DNA from: Opisthorchis felineus
Lineage: Eukaryota; Platyhelminthes; Trematoda; Opisthorchiida; Opisthorchiidae
DNA: 64,000 nt
Direction of reading: 5' to 3'
Assembly: GCA_004794785.1 (NCBI GenBank)
Contig: SJOL01008635.1
Coordinates: forward strand, 545,773-609,772
The notes beneath the pieces are model-generated. The model did no database searches. It saw only the letters and a list, made by a program, of their open reading frames with translations, and was not told where the DNA came from. Both the position numbers and the translations under genes were made by a program. Shown here in pieces: positions 26,022 through 38,055 of this stretch; within the stretch, counting starts at the first letter, position 1, and the number at the start of each line of letters is the position of its first letter.

Positions 26022-28664
26022 TCAACGCCATGTACCACGCAGAAAAGTGTCGTAAGTACGCAGGGAGCTCGCAATGGCAAGCAAACACATGTCACTGACT
26101 GTGACCTTAGGAAGGCCCAGTCCAATAACAACCTTGGCGGACTGAGGAAAGCAGATACCTCGATAAGAGATGATCATCGGTTGGTGGACCAAAAAGTCGA
26201 CATCACAACCAATTGCACGTAGGTCTGAGATTATGGCGAGGGAATATTCATCAGCACCATACTTCTGCTTCTTCTCATTCTACACAGTCACTCCGCGTCC
26301 ACCCGAGACTACGCTGACGTCTATCACAGTTGCTCGGCGCTCCCGAACAGCGATTAGGTCAGGCTTGATGAAGGACTTCGAAGTAGGTGCTCTCAACTCC
26401 TCGAAGACGGTGTATCCCAGGCGACGGAGACGCTTTGCGAGTTCCCTTGCAACCCGATTATGACGAGCGCATCTGGCATCATGTGTGATCCAGCAGGACT
26501 GCAAAATATGCACCAAACTCTCCGGTTGGCCACAGTTTCCACGACATAAGATCGTCTGGCCACCATGACCATGCCGAGCGCTTCTAACTCTCGTCCTGAG
26601 CAGGTTGCATCGGAGCTGGATACCGCGGATAAATATCCGAGGAAACACTCGTTCTGGAAATACAAGCCATCGATTCGAAAGGGGTGAAGCGACCAACTCT
26701 CGTAAACCGCGACCGTCAACGCTGTTGTGCAGACTATCACCCCAAGCAGCCACCAGCTCTTCCTTGGTGTTTACGCATGCACCATGGACTCGGATCGGAA
26801 GGCTGAGATCCCGAACAATCTTGCCAAATGCGGAATCGTTGACTACATTGCGTAGTACTCGGCACTGGGTAGAAAAGAGCTTTTCCATACGCGCTCTCCG
26901 CTGCATCGGGATTGTTGCACTCAGACTTGGGATACCAAGTCCCCCATGTTGTTTACCGGCGTGGATGTAGCTGATCGGGGTGTCTTTCGGTAGACGTAGC
27001 CAGCCACGAATAGATTGTCTGATGTAGTTGTCCAACCTTTTGAGCGTGTTTCGGTGGACTTGGCCGAGCACGAGCGAATATGTCAGCCTCGGTATCAGGT
27101 AGTTCCTCGTGATCTCCATTCTTTGATGCGGCTTCAACGGGGCACGCGTCACCTCATCGAGCAGTTTGAGCAGATGCTGTCGGTGGTTGAAGACCCCTTT
27201 CCCCTTGAATGTAAAGGGAATGCCCAAATATGTTACGGTGTCTGTCGGACCCAGAGGAGTGATGAGTTCCTCGGCGAAGCAAAATGGTTCGACTGAGACT
27301 GCTGTCGCCCGATGTTTCCTGTCCCCACAAATCACCATCGCTTTCGTCTTTCGGGCGTTTATCTTCATACCAGCTCTTCCCAACTCGACCGCAGCAGCTT
27401 CAAGCTTCTCTTTAAGGCGAGCCTGACTTTCTGCACACACGACCCAGTCGTCAGCGAAGGCAAAACCATCTACTAGGGTGTCATGGAACTGATATCCCAG
27501 TTGCGGCATCGACAATCCAAGAACCTCATCCATTGCCATGATGAACAATAATGGGGAGAGTGGATCTCCTTGCCTCACACCTCTGTGGCAGTGGACCTCG
27601 GAATTGGGGAAAACTGCTACAGCATTCTCATAGGACTGTGCGATGTATCGAACTAGAGGTGACGGTGCTCCAAACGCCTTGGCAGATCTGACGATTGTGT
27701 CATGCGAAACCGAATCAAACGCTTTCGAGATATCAACAAACGCCAAGCTGAGGTTAGAAGCAGTCGCTGAAGAGTGACGAAGCAGGGCATGTAACAGCGA
27801 TGTAGCTTCCAAACAACCGTCTCGATGTAGAAATGCAAACTGGAGTGAGGGCAGTTGCAATCTACGACTCCAGCGATCAGCAAGCACCTTATGAAAGCAT
27901 CGGACAAGAATGGATGACACGGAGATCGGTCTCAGTTGATCCGGTGAAGTCGGATTTGGGACCTTCGGAACTAGAGTAATACGGGCACGACACAGATGTG
28001 GGGGACAACCCCCAGATAATAAGAGTAAGTTGAAATACCCAGCAAGCGCGTTAGCATTGAACCGGTGGAGCATCCTGGGCGTGAGCTTGTCCAGGCCTGG
28101 GGACGAATTGCCCATTAAACGGATCGTACGACCGACTTCCTCTCCTGTAATTGGCTCGATCAAGCTCCAATCGGATGGTACTACTACGCGACTTGGCCGG
28201 CTATCCACGTGTTTTGGAGCTGAGAGCACCTGTTTCCAGTACTGCTCGGCGTTCAGAGGTAGGCCGCAGTTACCTTTGTATAGATCCTTCCATGACCCAT
28301 CGAGCACAGCAGACGCTGCATCTTTCCGTCTTTGGTGGTATAGGGTCTGGATGGCGGCGTAGTTGGCTCGGCGGATCTGCTTTCGGTTGACCGGAATCCG
28401 ATGGGCTAACTGACGACGGCGTCGGGATACAGTTTTCCAGATGTGTGGAAATGTCCTGGAGGCGTGGAGGTCCAGAAGCGACAGGACTTGCTCCGGTGTC
28501 ATGATGCCAGACTGCAACCCTCGGGCAAATGCCAGGAGGTCAACACTAGCAAGCGAACTGTCAGCATGGGATTCCAAGAGTTTGCATTTTCTTCGTATAA
28601 ATGGTGTCCGCTGAGTTTTTATGAGGGACACTGTAATATTCTGGGCAATGCTCGCGAAATTCAT
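26022..28664 (-). pseudogene. R2-like non-LTR retrotransposon ORF, 5'-truncated, one nonsense codon
   Basis: A frame of 794 codons runs from 28664 to a TAG at 26280-26282. It then stays open for about 85 codons to a TGA at 26022-26024. The reverse transcriptase is complete: the DISKAFDSV block near residues 315-325, GVRQGDPLSPLLF near 365, and catalytic FADDWVV near 405. The C-terminus carries an R2-type zinc knuckle (CRGNCGQPES...HILQSC, then H) and a restriction-like endonuclease (KPDLIAVRERRATVIDVSVV). After the TAG come the conserved KYG and SYRG segments. Full R2 proteins also have N-terminal zinc fingers and a Myb domain; both are missing, as expected from incomplete target-primed reverse transcription. 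The intact frame and higher GC than the flanks suggest a recent insertion. The first 20 residues may be flanking DNA. Confidence 0.9.
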
Positions 28665-29430
28665 CTCTTTTTATCCACAGGTGAGTATTAAGATTCACCA
28701 ATTTTCCCCATGCAGCGATAAAGCGCCTACAAGGATGGCGCCGTACGTTTCAGACTTCTCTGCACACAAGGTTTTCCATCATCAACTGATCATAAGCATC
28801 ACCGACGAACTATGTTAATTGGATAAACTCCACCCAGAAGGGTCTAGAATGTTGCTTATTAGGTGATAGCTGAACTGTTCGCTTAGCTTATCAGTTGGCT
28901 AGCAAGTGTTCCGTCACAGTGCGGGAAAACAAAGCTTAAGCATGGCTGGTTGGTCATAGATACATTGCCGATGTAAATTGCGCTGCTGTCACCAAAGCTT
29001 CAGCACTTAATGGCTGCATTAGACATTAAAGCAATTGTCAGTAAATATTTTGCGCGTCACCCCAATCAGAAGGTAAGGTGGAGGAGAGAGTCAGTTTTTA
29101 TCAGTAAATACATTTGTGTTGTTGCACCTCCTAGGACAGCGACATCCAGTTTATTTCTACCGTCCTGCTTCGCATAAATCAACTTTTTGGAGCCCAGGAG
29201 TGTATGGTATAGCAAGAGGTTTCACCTGAGTCCATATTTGCCCTTCAGGCAAGCTGTGGATTCCATATCATCTGCTAGAAAGCTCACTGAAGGTTCTTGC
29301 TTTCGTTTAGCCAAATGTTCCGAACTTCTTACACCCTTCATTCCATTTTTCACAAAGAAACTAACAATCTATGTTTAGTTGTATAAGCTAAAGTGCTGCA
29401 GTCTGACCCTCTGTTTTGAGCTATTTACGA

Positions 29431-30130
29431 AAAAAACATCATCATCATCATTGACAGCGTGTTTAACACTGATGCTTCGCTGCCGTACAACCATGATTTA
29501 TTTGAAAGCCTTATTGTGAAGAAAAGAATAAAAGTGGACTGGGAAGGGACTTAGTGCCGGTTTACTACAATCACTTCGAGGTGCTGCACCTCATTCAGGC
29601 AACCTGGATGGAAACTGACCACAAGAATGCCATTGACATCGATTAGCAGCTACATCTTGCAGCGTCTCTAACCAGGCGCAGTGGAGAACACGCGGTCCCC
29701 ATCCTGGAAGGCAAGTAGGACCGACAGCACCCAAGCGTTTCGTAATCTCCTTCACACTCCTCTGCCAGGTCAGGGGTTGGCCACCACTCTGCTTCCGTCA
29801 CTCTGACTTCGGCATGGAAAGCAGCACTCTCTTTTCGGCAAACGATGGTTTGGCATACGCAAGGCAGCTTCTGGTGCTTGACACAACATTCCTCAATGGA
29901 AGTCCCCGTTGCACAACCAAAAACTCGTTTTCTAAGTACGTCGTTACGGATGAACCGACACAAATCCACTCGAGCTATGGTTCCGAGACAACAGCCGCAG
30001 AACACCTGAAGACATCTCAGCTCCGCTGCTCGAACAGGCCAAGTCCCACAGCCGCACAACAAAACAGCCCGTACCCTAGCCTGATATACAAACGTTGCTT
30101 GAGATTCAGAGACAAACGGTCTATTTAATG
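29431..30130 (-). mobile_element. RTE-like non-LTR retrotransposon, 5'-truncated 3' fragment
   Basis: The reverse strand encodes the C-terminal end of an RTE-like reverse transcriptase: RVRAVLLCGCGTWPVRAAEL, RVFGCATGTSIEEC and TRLPGWGP-type residues out of frame. It continues after a frameshift near 29645 with NRCQWHSCGQFPSRLPE. It ends in GTACGGCAGCGAAGC, a short 3' UTR and a run of four to five ATG/TGA units at 29436-29452. Only about 200 codons remain of an element that should be about 3 kb. At least two frameshifts make it dead. It has the same orientation as the host genes in this window. Confidence 0.85.
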
Positions 30131-30650
30131 TAAACCTTTCCTGACTAGTGCAGGCTTTCTAATCGCCATATAGCTTATACTTGCGGTATGGATCAATTCA
30201 ATGCAAATTCCGAAAAATCAGACAATCAAAGGATCATGAAATTGAGTGAGTTTTGTTGAAACTGTCATCCGGTTTTCGTACTTGTTTCTTGTTGTAGTAT
30301 GTAGGTTTGTTTTTGGCTTAGAGTATATCCGCTGTTTCCACTAATTTCTACAGAAACATCCTTGGCTTGTTCACTTTTAACGGAATTATCTACAAATTTT
30401 GTGAAACTTTGATAACATTATCCCTTTTCTACTTCTCTTGCAGGCGTCAGGTTAGACAGGTGTGGGTTCGTTTAATTATGCATTCTTCAAGCCTGGACCA
30501 CTGAAAACCATTCAGATCAGTGAAAAGACATTAATGTTTTGAAAACGTAGTACGTTATGTCAAAGCACAGGACAATTATCCAAGGATCTCATGGGAGCAA
30601 CCGAAAATAAAAGTAAAGTAGTTCAAACATTTACACTCTGATATTTCCCG

Positions 30651-30730
30651 TCACCATCATCACCATCACTGTCAAATTCAAAAAATCAGTGTTGACACGG
30701 CTTCTTCACTAGCGTACAACCACGAAGTTC
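30651..30730 (-). mobile_element. Second RTE-like 3' tail with (CAT)n
   Basis: CACCATCATCACCATCACTG then AATCAGTGTTGACACGGCTT and AGCGTACAACCACGA match the tail of the copy at 29431 (CATCATCATTGACAG, AACACTGATGCTTCGCTGCC, GTACAACCATGA). The coding part of this second insertion, to its right, is not recognisable. A run of ten G lies at 30784-30793. Confidence 0.6.
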
Positions 30731-30991
30731 ATTCAGTTACACTCAGAGCCATCAGTTGAAAACAAAAGAAGACAGTGTGTGACGGGGGGGGGGCTGATGC
30801 TGACCTAGCGCAAACACTTTAAAGTGCCGACATATCCAATGGCTCAATCAGACCATCTTGAAAGAAACTAACGGCGTGAATTTCACCGAGGTCGGTGACA
30901 TTATCGATGGTGACAGTGAAAAGCCCTACGCTAGAGCGAATTCGATTATTTTATGTAAACCTATGAATTGTGAATGTGCGAAAGGACTCAC

Positions 30992-31027
30992 CTTAGATGC
31001 CTGTTCTTTCGAACCTGGTTCCCTAGA
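30992..31027 (-). CDS. 36-nt micro-exon, family copy B
   Basis: Acceptor AGCTCTCTCTAATTTTCAG (excellent pyrimidine tract), twelve codons SREPGSKEQASK, donor GTGAGTCC. Phase 0 on both sides. Homologous to the 36-nt exons at 24481 and 35711 in length, phase and peptide pattern. A second AG inside would give a 23-nt asymmetric variant. Confidence 0.7.
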
Positions 31028-34000
31028 CTGAAAATTAGAGAGAGCTTGTTTCTTTAGGATGAAAGTAAGCTGAGAAAGCAAGTGCCATCATGTCATGCTT
31101 TTAGAAATGAAATAATGTAACTATTTTGGTTGGTTTTAATAAATCAAGTATTTTTGTCGACTGCTAGGAGCAAAATATTCTAGCCATTCTGGCCACTGCT
31201 GAAATTTTGCGACTTGAGTCTAGCCAGCTTAGCTGGCGTATTGGCAACCAGCACAGTAACAGTGTTTTTCGTGATAGCATTTTATATTCAGCATCTAAGG
31301 CAAGTGGCAACCAACTCACCTCCACTAGTTTAAGAGATGATATGAATCAACGACAAAAAATATGGTATAATTCTCAGATGTGCGACTTCTATGGTAGGCG
31401 GTGTACATTGAAGGAATCCCTATATAGAATCCAGTCCAGTTATACAGTATGCGGAACAATATTAGTACGCGACTATGAGAGACTCTATTGGGTCTTTAGT
31501 TCCTCCAATTTTAACGCGCATATGAGCTTACAACTGTCTTGTTTGTACTTGTTGGTTGTCAAGCTTTATCGCTCTGGTGATTGACAATATTCAGCCTAAG
31601 ATAAAGCTTTTCATTTCGACTACTCTGAAGTCACTGAGCGATTATTTCTCAACCTAGTACGTTCACACGTCACTGGCAAATTTCGGTGGGTAGCATACCG
31701 GATGACAGCAAAGACAGGGTATGATTAACTAAGCTTCTAATTTTAGGTAGACGTCTGTTTCATCTCTTGTTTGGCTTTGTAAACCCGGTATTTATGAAAG
31801 ACACTTTTTCCTGGAGAGTTAAAAAGAATTTGTCTTGCGAAGCAGTGTATTAAAATGTCACCACAGACCTGGCCATTCCTACGGTAGGCGGACACTATTG
31901 ACTGTTTTCGGTTGACAGGGTGATTTTTCAAATCTACGTTGGTTTTTCCCGGAGGTCAGTATATGAAGACGTTGCCTTAACTCAGATAATTTTAAAAGCA
32001 CCTAGAACCTCTTACTGATTAGCGCTGAATAATGAAATTAAAATAGGCGCAATCGGTGCAAATGTAAGCCATCCAGATCATTGAGTAATCAAAATGTCTC
32101 ATCATTAGAAATGGTGACAAACTGAATAAACTACATGTTGCACTACACAAATATTGGGAGATAAAATACAACAGAAATCCCTAATAGAAACAACTTGGCT
32201 AACTTGTACAACTTTTTGATGGTCAGACACATCTGGATGCACCTTTGCAGCCTCAGAAAATGCCGAGCCTGCTTTTTCATTGAAACTGTAGTGTGAGAAA
32301 TTTTTCTCCTTCTGAATACAACAAAAATGTCTTGAATACCGGTCTCAAAATATGAGATTTTCGGTACGTTGGCAATAATATGAATGCCGGAATGAATACG
32401 ATAAAAGCAAAAAATTTCTCGGGAAGGACGTACTAGAAACTCACAAAGGAGCGTAGCACGAGTCCTGACGTGTGCAATTTGATCACCGTTTGGTTAACAC
32501 GGATGATAGGTCTGTCACGTTTGGTGCTACGACTGCTGCGAAAATCGAAGTGATTAGGCTATTGGTGCTGAGCTTTCTCAGACCCTGAAATGGTTCCACC
32601 AGATGGAGCAGATTATCTGCACAAATGAGGGCTCTTGTGTTCAGGAACAGCCGATTTCATTCCAACCTTTTTTTCACTGACAGTTTGATGTCACTGCTAC
32701 AGTACACATTTGAAGTCGTTTGCTAAATAACTAACTTTTTATTCCATTGAGGCACACATGAAACATCTTGAAAAATAAACTTCTATAATCAAAACCTTCG
32801 ACTGAAACTATACGGACTATCAGTGGGCAAATTTATCTTTGTCAAGATCGAATAAAATGGTGGTCTGTTTCTTTACGTCCGACGATGTACGAGGCTACAG
32901 TGAATTGCTTATTATTGGGTTAGTTAATGTTTTACTTCGTGTGTCTATTTATTGTTGGGGTATTATACAACAGAAAACCAAAAATAATGACCTGACAAAC
33001 CCAAATAACTGACAGCTCAATCCAAAAGGTATAACATGTTGCCTCATTGCTGAAAGTGGTATTTTACGGTTTACAAAAAGTGCAAGGTATTGAAAGTAGT
33101 GAAAATGGTTGAATGGGTACCCACCCGTTGAGAATGTCCTGGGGTTGTAGGAAGTGAGCTCGGAAGTTCATTTACGAAGGTTGTGATCGGCTGAAGTTCA
33201 AAGAAGTCGATGAATATCTAGTAGAATATCGTGTTGGGCATGGCTTGATGATATTTAATACGTGGTGATCAAAGTTCACCAGAGGTTGAATCATCTAACA
33301 TGCCGCATTAAGCACTTAGTATCATATTCACGTCTTGGGATTTGAAAAATGCCCTCTCACACTACAGCCGAGTGGTGAGTAAAACGAACCCTTGGCTGCA
33401 GCTCCAGAAGAACACACATCACACCTTAGCTATGAACTTAATCATGAATCGCCTGGTTCCTTCGCTCAGGTGCGCCGTCGTATCCGAGCTACCGAAAGAT
33501 TGAGCTCATGTTCGTCAGCACTCAAGGAATGAGCAGCACCGATGGTTTCCCATCTAACGGTGCATGTGCTATACTTAGATGCTTTTTGCGCACGGCCACA
33601 AGGGAACGCAGTATACGGATTGGATGACCGGGAAAATGCACCAAATGCTCGGACCTTGTAGAGATGCGCAAATTGCGTCCCTCGGAGTGCAAGTTTTCAG
33701 TGGCATGCGGACGATCAGTTCAAAGATATCAAACGTATGGTAACTTCTTGTGAACGGGTAATTATCAGTAACTTACCGGCTGTGACTTCAGTGTGGTAGA
33801 TTTTGGCGTGGAGGTTCCCGACTACATTCAGTGGCAAAATGGGGAAGTTGTGGTGTCAGTCTGATAGTCTTCTATGATGTGGAACTCACGCAGAACGCTG
33901 CTATAGCGCTTTCTGCTAACTTAGCACCCACCTGGTGTAACAAGTAGGAATCGCAACTCACCAGAATTTCGCTCGTTTGCTTAACCAGACACTGGTGTCA

Positions 34001-34639
34001 TAATATTATTGAGCAATCCAAATAGGCACCACAGGTGTTTCTCTCATTTAGGTTATGCTGATTCACGCACCCAAAATTACCTTTTTATCCAATCGATGAC
34101 ACTATTAGACTTCTTTTCGTGAAATTCCAGATGTGCAAGTTTGTTTTGCAAAAAACTAAAGTACCGATGATATACACTGATGAAGATAGCTCACTTCTTT
34201 TCGAAACACGCTTTACAATCGTGGTTCTTTGCCTATCTTGCCGAAGTCGTTTAGATATAAATGCGGGAAATGTTGACGGCCATCAGCTTTAAGGTGCGTA
34301 ATGTGGCACACAGAATTCCCATGCTTGGTAATGCCACATAACTAAGTTCAAATATAAAAAATCCTCGGAAAGCGTGCACAATTGTTATGTTACGATTTTA
34401 ACACTAAAGTGAACGCATAAAAATAAGCTAATCATGTTGTTTCTACAGTTTCTACAGGTTAAACATGTCATATTTGTTCACGGAGTTTAAATGATTAATT
34501 CGTCATGTACAATTTAATCTTGTAGAACCAGTACACAGTTTCTTTGTTTCTTCATAAAGCCGGCTGATTTGAAATCGACCGATCGTTCGCCTAACATCCT
34601 TTCGATGCCCAGCTGCCACGTCACTCTTGGAAACACGAT
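31028..34639. other. No confident feature
   Basis: A 125-codon plus-strand frame at 31207-31584 has no recognisable motif and is not bounded by convincing splice sites. Exon-like units of the SLR family occur at 33125-33138 and, more decayed, near 32440. The rest looks like intron. Confidence 0.4.
33125..33138 (-). CDS. Decayed exon-like unit of the SLR family
   Basis: CTACAACCCCAG then 14 nt ending CAACGG and a GTGGGT donor. It aligns with the units at 20364, 25335 and 37181, including the upstream GAGCTCACTTCC. The acceptor used by the other copies is mutated (CTACAA for CTGCAG). Confidence 0.2.
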
Positions 34640-34745
34640 GACTGAGAACCTTCAAGGTTGCCCAAGCATAGACAGGAGCAGTGAAGGTGCCGGGGTTGGG
34701 TTCGAACCACGTACTTTCCAGTCAGCACGTTATCTCACTCAAATG
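34640..34745 (+). repeat. Dispersed repeat with B-box-like GGTTCGAAC, copy 2
   Basis: AAGGTTGCCCAAGCATAGAC, AGGAGCAGTGAAGG and TTGGGTTCGAACCACG parallel 12815-12900. Same orientation as copy 1. No complete tRNA fold is seen. Confidence 0.55.
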
Positions 34746-35710
34746 GTTTGTTTCTAATTTTTCAAAGTCGTTTAAGCATCGCAGTGGATAGCTTGCATTC
34801 AACCAATGCTGACTTGACAAGCCCCATAGCCTTAACCTATCACCTCTTTGCGTATATCTGAATATGGTCTGGTTTTGTTTCTAGTATTCTTTGTCAAATA
34901 CGTCTACTTTCATGATGCTCTGTCACACGTCTATTTTTTCTGGCATCATATGTTTAGTATAAATGCATATCATACCTTGTTTCATCAAGAATATTCCTTC
35001 TAGAATGGTGTTTGCAAGCATTAACGTCTCTGTTCTGCCGATGACTGATGCTGTCAGTCAAGGGTGTGCTTTGTTAATAAATTGTGGATTATATTTAGGA
35101 AATAATGGGAGTTACTGTCGTCTAAAAATCTGTGACAACCCGTTTTAGAAATCGCACTAGATAAGATCAACGGCAGTGACGCTAATCTAAGAACTGGGAA
35201 GCAGGCAACTGTGCTACTTTTATTCTTGCCGAAATATACAAGGGAAAGGATAAAATAAAAAAAATCGGATTTTATTCGGCAGTTCAAAATAATCTATCAC
35301 AGGGGTACGGCAAGTTTCCGATTTAGGCATACTTTTTCAAGCTTTTACCGATATACCTTCCGCTTTTCCTATTTCGCGATGTTGAGGTTTCGTGACTCAA
35401 CCCAAACGAGAAAGTTTATTGCAAAGTTTTTAATAGTACACTTATGGCATAGTAATACCTTCCAGGCTAACAGAAGAGGTTAGAATAAAAGTGAGTGGAG
35501 GCTTGTAGTTATTAACATTTGAGTGCATGTGATAATCAGTCCAAGTGAATTAAATGTCGGTTCCGCCTACTCTTTTTATCAGGACACATGAGACTCGAAT
35601 GGAAACTGCGTTATCCAGTCACACTTACCTTTATACTTGAGATTTCTAATTAGATTTCCATAACGATGCCGTGAGTGAAAAGTATTCAGTGTAAGTAAGA
35701 GGTAACTCAC

Positions 35711-35746
35711 CTTGTGTCCCTGGTCTTTTGGAGTCAACTCACCGGA
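35711..35746 (-). CDS. 36-nt micro-exon, family copy C
   Basis: Acceptor TTGCTTTCTTTTATATCAG, twelve codons SGELTPKDQGHK, donor GTGAGTTACC. Phase 0 on both sides, matching copies A (24481) and B (30992). An internal GTGAGT four bases into the exon is a potential decoy donor. A further weak 17-nt exon-like segment with a GTAAGTG donor lies just downstream at 35629-35645. Confidence 0.7.
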
Positions 35747-37180
35747 CTGATATAAAAGAAAGCAAATCCATGTAGAAGGAGTTTCGGGCTTGAGGGGACA
35801 TTTGGGTCCCTGTATAGACTTTAATGTGCCGAGAGCAATCTACCCGGCATGTATTTCTATTAGTGCCGATACCTCTTAAAAAACGAGATGAAGTCTGACT
35901 TCCATGATTGCGAGCTATATGGATAGTCATTTATCAGCGAGAACCAGAGAAGCTCTGTCCAATGAACTAGGGTTCTTATTCGGTTCCTTTTCTGCTTAAG
36001 AGATAGGAAACCATTAAAATTCATGCATTTTTTGTTCCACGTGTTTTTGGATTGTCTACTGTAGCATGACAACATTAAGTCTGGGGAGATTTACACTAAG
36101 AAAGTGGAAGGTGTATTTATATCAGCTCTATGGTGGGAACCGTCAGAACCAAACTTAAAGCTATCTTCAACCGTTTGTTCGGAATGGATAATGCAGAAAA
36201 ATGATTGCTTATACATTTTTACAATCAGCTGATTGTAAAATTCCTGAATAAGTTTGCATGTGGCACCCGAAATGTCGAATTTTAACAATTCATTCCACTG
36301 TACTGTGTTTTGACTTAAAACTTTCCATATTAGAACATCCACAAATCATATACCCCGTTCTACCAAACCGGTAAAAGACAACAGGACAGCTGACTTTGTC
36401 CATGGGTGAACGAGCAGCGATCCACACGCGTCCACAAAGCTATTATTCCAAGCCTCCAGACTACATTGGCCAAGAACTAGTGTAACGCAAAAATACACAC
36501 TAATGTTTCGTCGACTACCGGCTCATCCTAGACGGTATGTTTTACCTTGCTTAATCAACTGCGAACCTGACATTGAAATACAAATGCTTTATTTGCTACC
36601 TGAATACTGGCAATACGAGACATATCAGTTCTTTCAGTACAATTTGAAACCTTAAAACCGTGTACCAATGGTAAGTGTTTCCAGCTGCTACAGTTTCGAT
36701 CACCGATAAGCGTGCGAGATACAGCCAGTCATTGGAGACAATGACATGTACAGTGAGTTTTGTGACTGGACAGCTACGCATTGAAGCCGCCAGCTTTGAT
36801 GCATTCGCATTACTAACGAGACTAATGCAAAAAGGACATCTGCTTATTCCATGTCTTCAAATACAAATGACCATATTCAAGACATCTGCATTAGTTTATC
36901 AAGTCGGTTTAGTTTCAAATAGCTAGCTTTCTACCGAAATATCCCTGAAACTAGAGGTAATTAGAAACCTGAATCGGGTTGTTGTTTTTGAGTATTCGTC
37001 ATATAAAAAATACCATTTTCCATTTTGCTGATCTTCGTATAGTTTGCAAAAATTTCCCATACCCAAAGGTGGAAGTCTGTTGCAATCATCCTTCAGTGTG
37101 CAACCTAGGAGTCAGTATTGGCTTGGTGAAACGCTCGTTTATATTTTCGGTTGACGAAAAACGCTGAGATAGAAACTCAC

Positions 37181-37195
37181 TCGTAAGGAGCCTTT
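37181..37195 (-). CDS. 15-nt symmetric micro-exon of the SLR family
   Basis: Intron end GAGCTCACTCCCAGTGTCTCAG, five codons KGSLR, donor GTGAGTTTC. This copy of the duplicated unit is symmetric, with a clean acceptor and donor. Using the earlier CCCAG as acceptor gives 23 nt (SQKGSLR), the same length as the unit at 20364. Confidence 0.4.
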
Positions 37196-37920
37196 CTGAG
37201 ACACTGGGAGTGAGCTCAATATTTCAACGTTCTCAGGTAAGGTGGACTGCAGTGTAATAAAAGGAGTGGATTGTAGAGTACATGACGTTTTTTTCAAGGT
37301 ACTGATAAATTCACACGCAGTACTATTTGTCTACTAATATTTAGACATGTGAATGTGAGTATTTGCTCATTGTTCTTCAGATTAATACATAAAATATGAT
37401 TTGCCATACATAATCATGAACTGCAATTACCGTTACGCAGTACTGGTGCCACCTCATAAGCTTTCTTCCCCAACATATTCTTTATGTTTAATTGGATCAT
37501 GTTTCCACCGTTATGATCTTTTATGAACTCCGTGTTCACCCAGTCGATTAGCCAGTCCGTAGAGTGTTCGGCTCGCCATGAGGAACACTTCGCGCTGTTG
37601 ACAAAATTTCAACTGAAAGTACCTCTTCCCTTACATGTGGACTGCGTCATTTGAGGGTTAAATTTGGAAGTGTCCTTTTTGCAGGGCGAAGTAATTAGAT
37701 TCGTAAGAGGTATGGTGACTTGTAGATTCCTGATATTTTACAACAAAAAGCTTTTTGTTAAACGGCAGGATTTATTGAGATGGATAATTCTCCGCAAAAC
37801 AGAAGGCCATGTTTATGATTTATGTAGTTTGTAGTTCAGACTTGCTCAATATGAACGGTTTCAATTGTCAGCAGAAAAATCAGACACCGTTAAATTCTTG
37901 CTTTTTCAATTCCAACTCAC

Positions 37921-38055
37921 CTGAGGCGTAACAGGATGCCCACCTGATCTTAGAGAATTGATACCGTTCTTTAAACTGTTTAAAAGCTCGTTTGATCCAC
38001 GTGCCAGTCTGTCAAGTGTTTCACGTTCACTAGTTTGATTAACGGGTGCTTCAAA
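37921..38055 (-). CDS. 135-nt symmetric exon of the putative micro-exon gene
   Basis: A strong acceptor (GGTTTTTCTTTCCGAAAG), 45 codons in phase 0, and a CAG/GTGAGTTGG donor. The peptide runs FEAPVNQTSERETLDRLARG, then SNELLNSLKNGINSLRSGGH and ends PVTPQ. It is predicted helical in the middle (leucines at about 3-4 residue spacing) and contains a SLRSG segment like the SLR micro-exon family. No family is recognised. The frame stays open upstream of the acceptor for another 31 codons, so a longer exon cannot be excluded. Confidence 0.55.

Noticed and set aside
31207..31584. 125-codon plus-strand frame as a gene
   Set aside because: No motif, no convincing acceptor or donor and opposite to the supported genes; left as unassigned.
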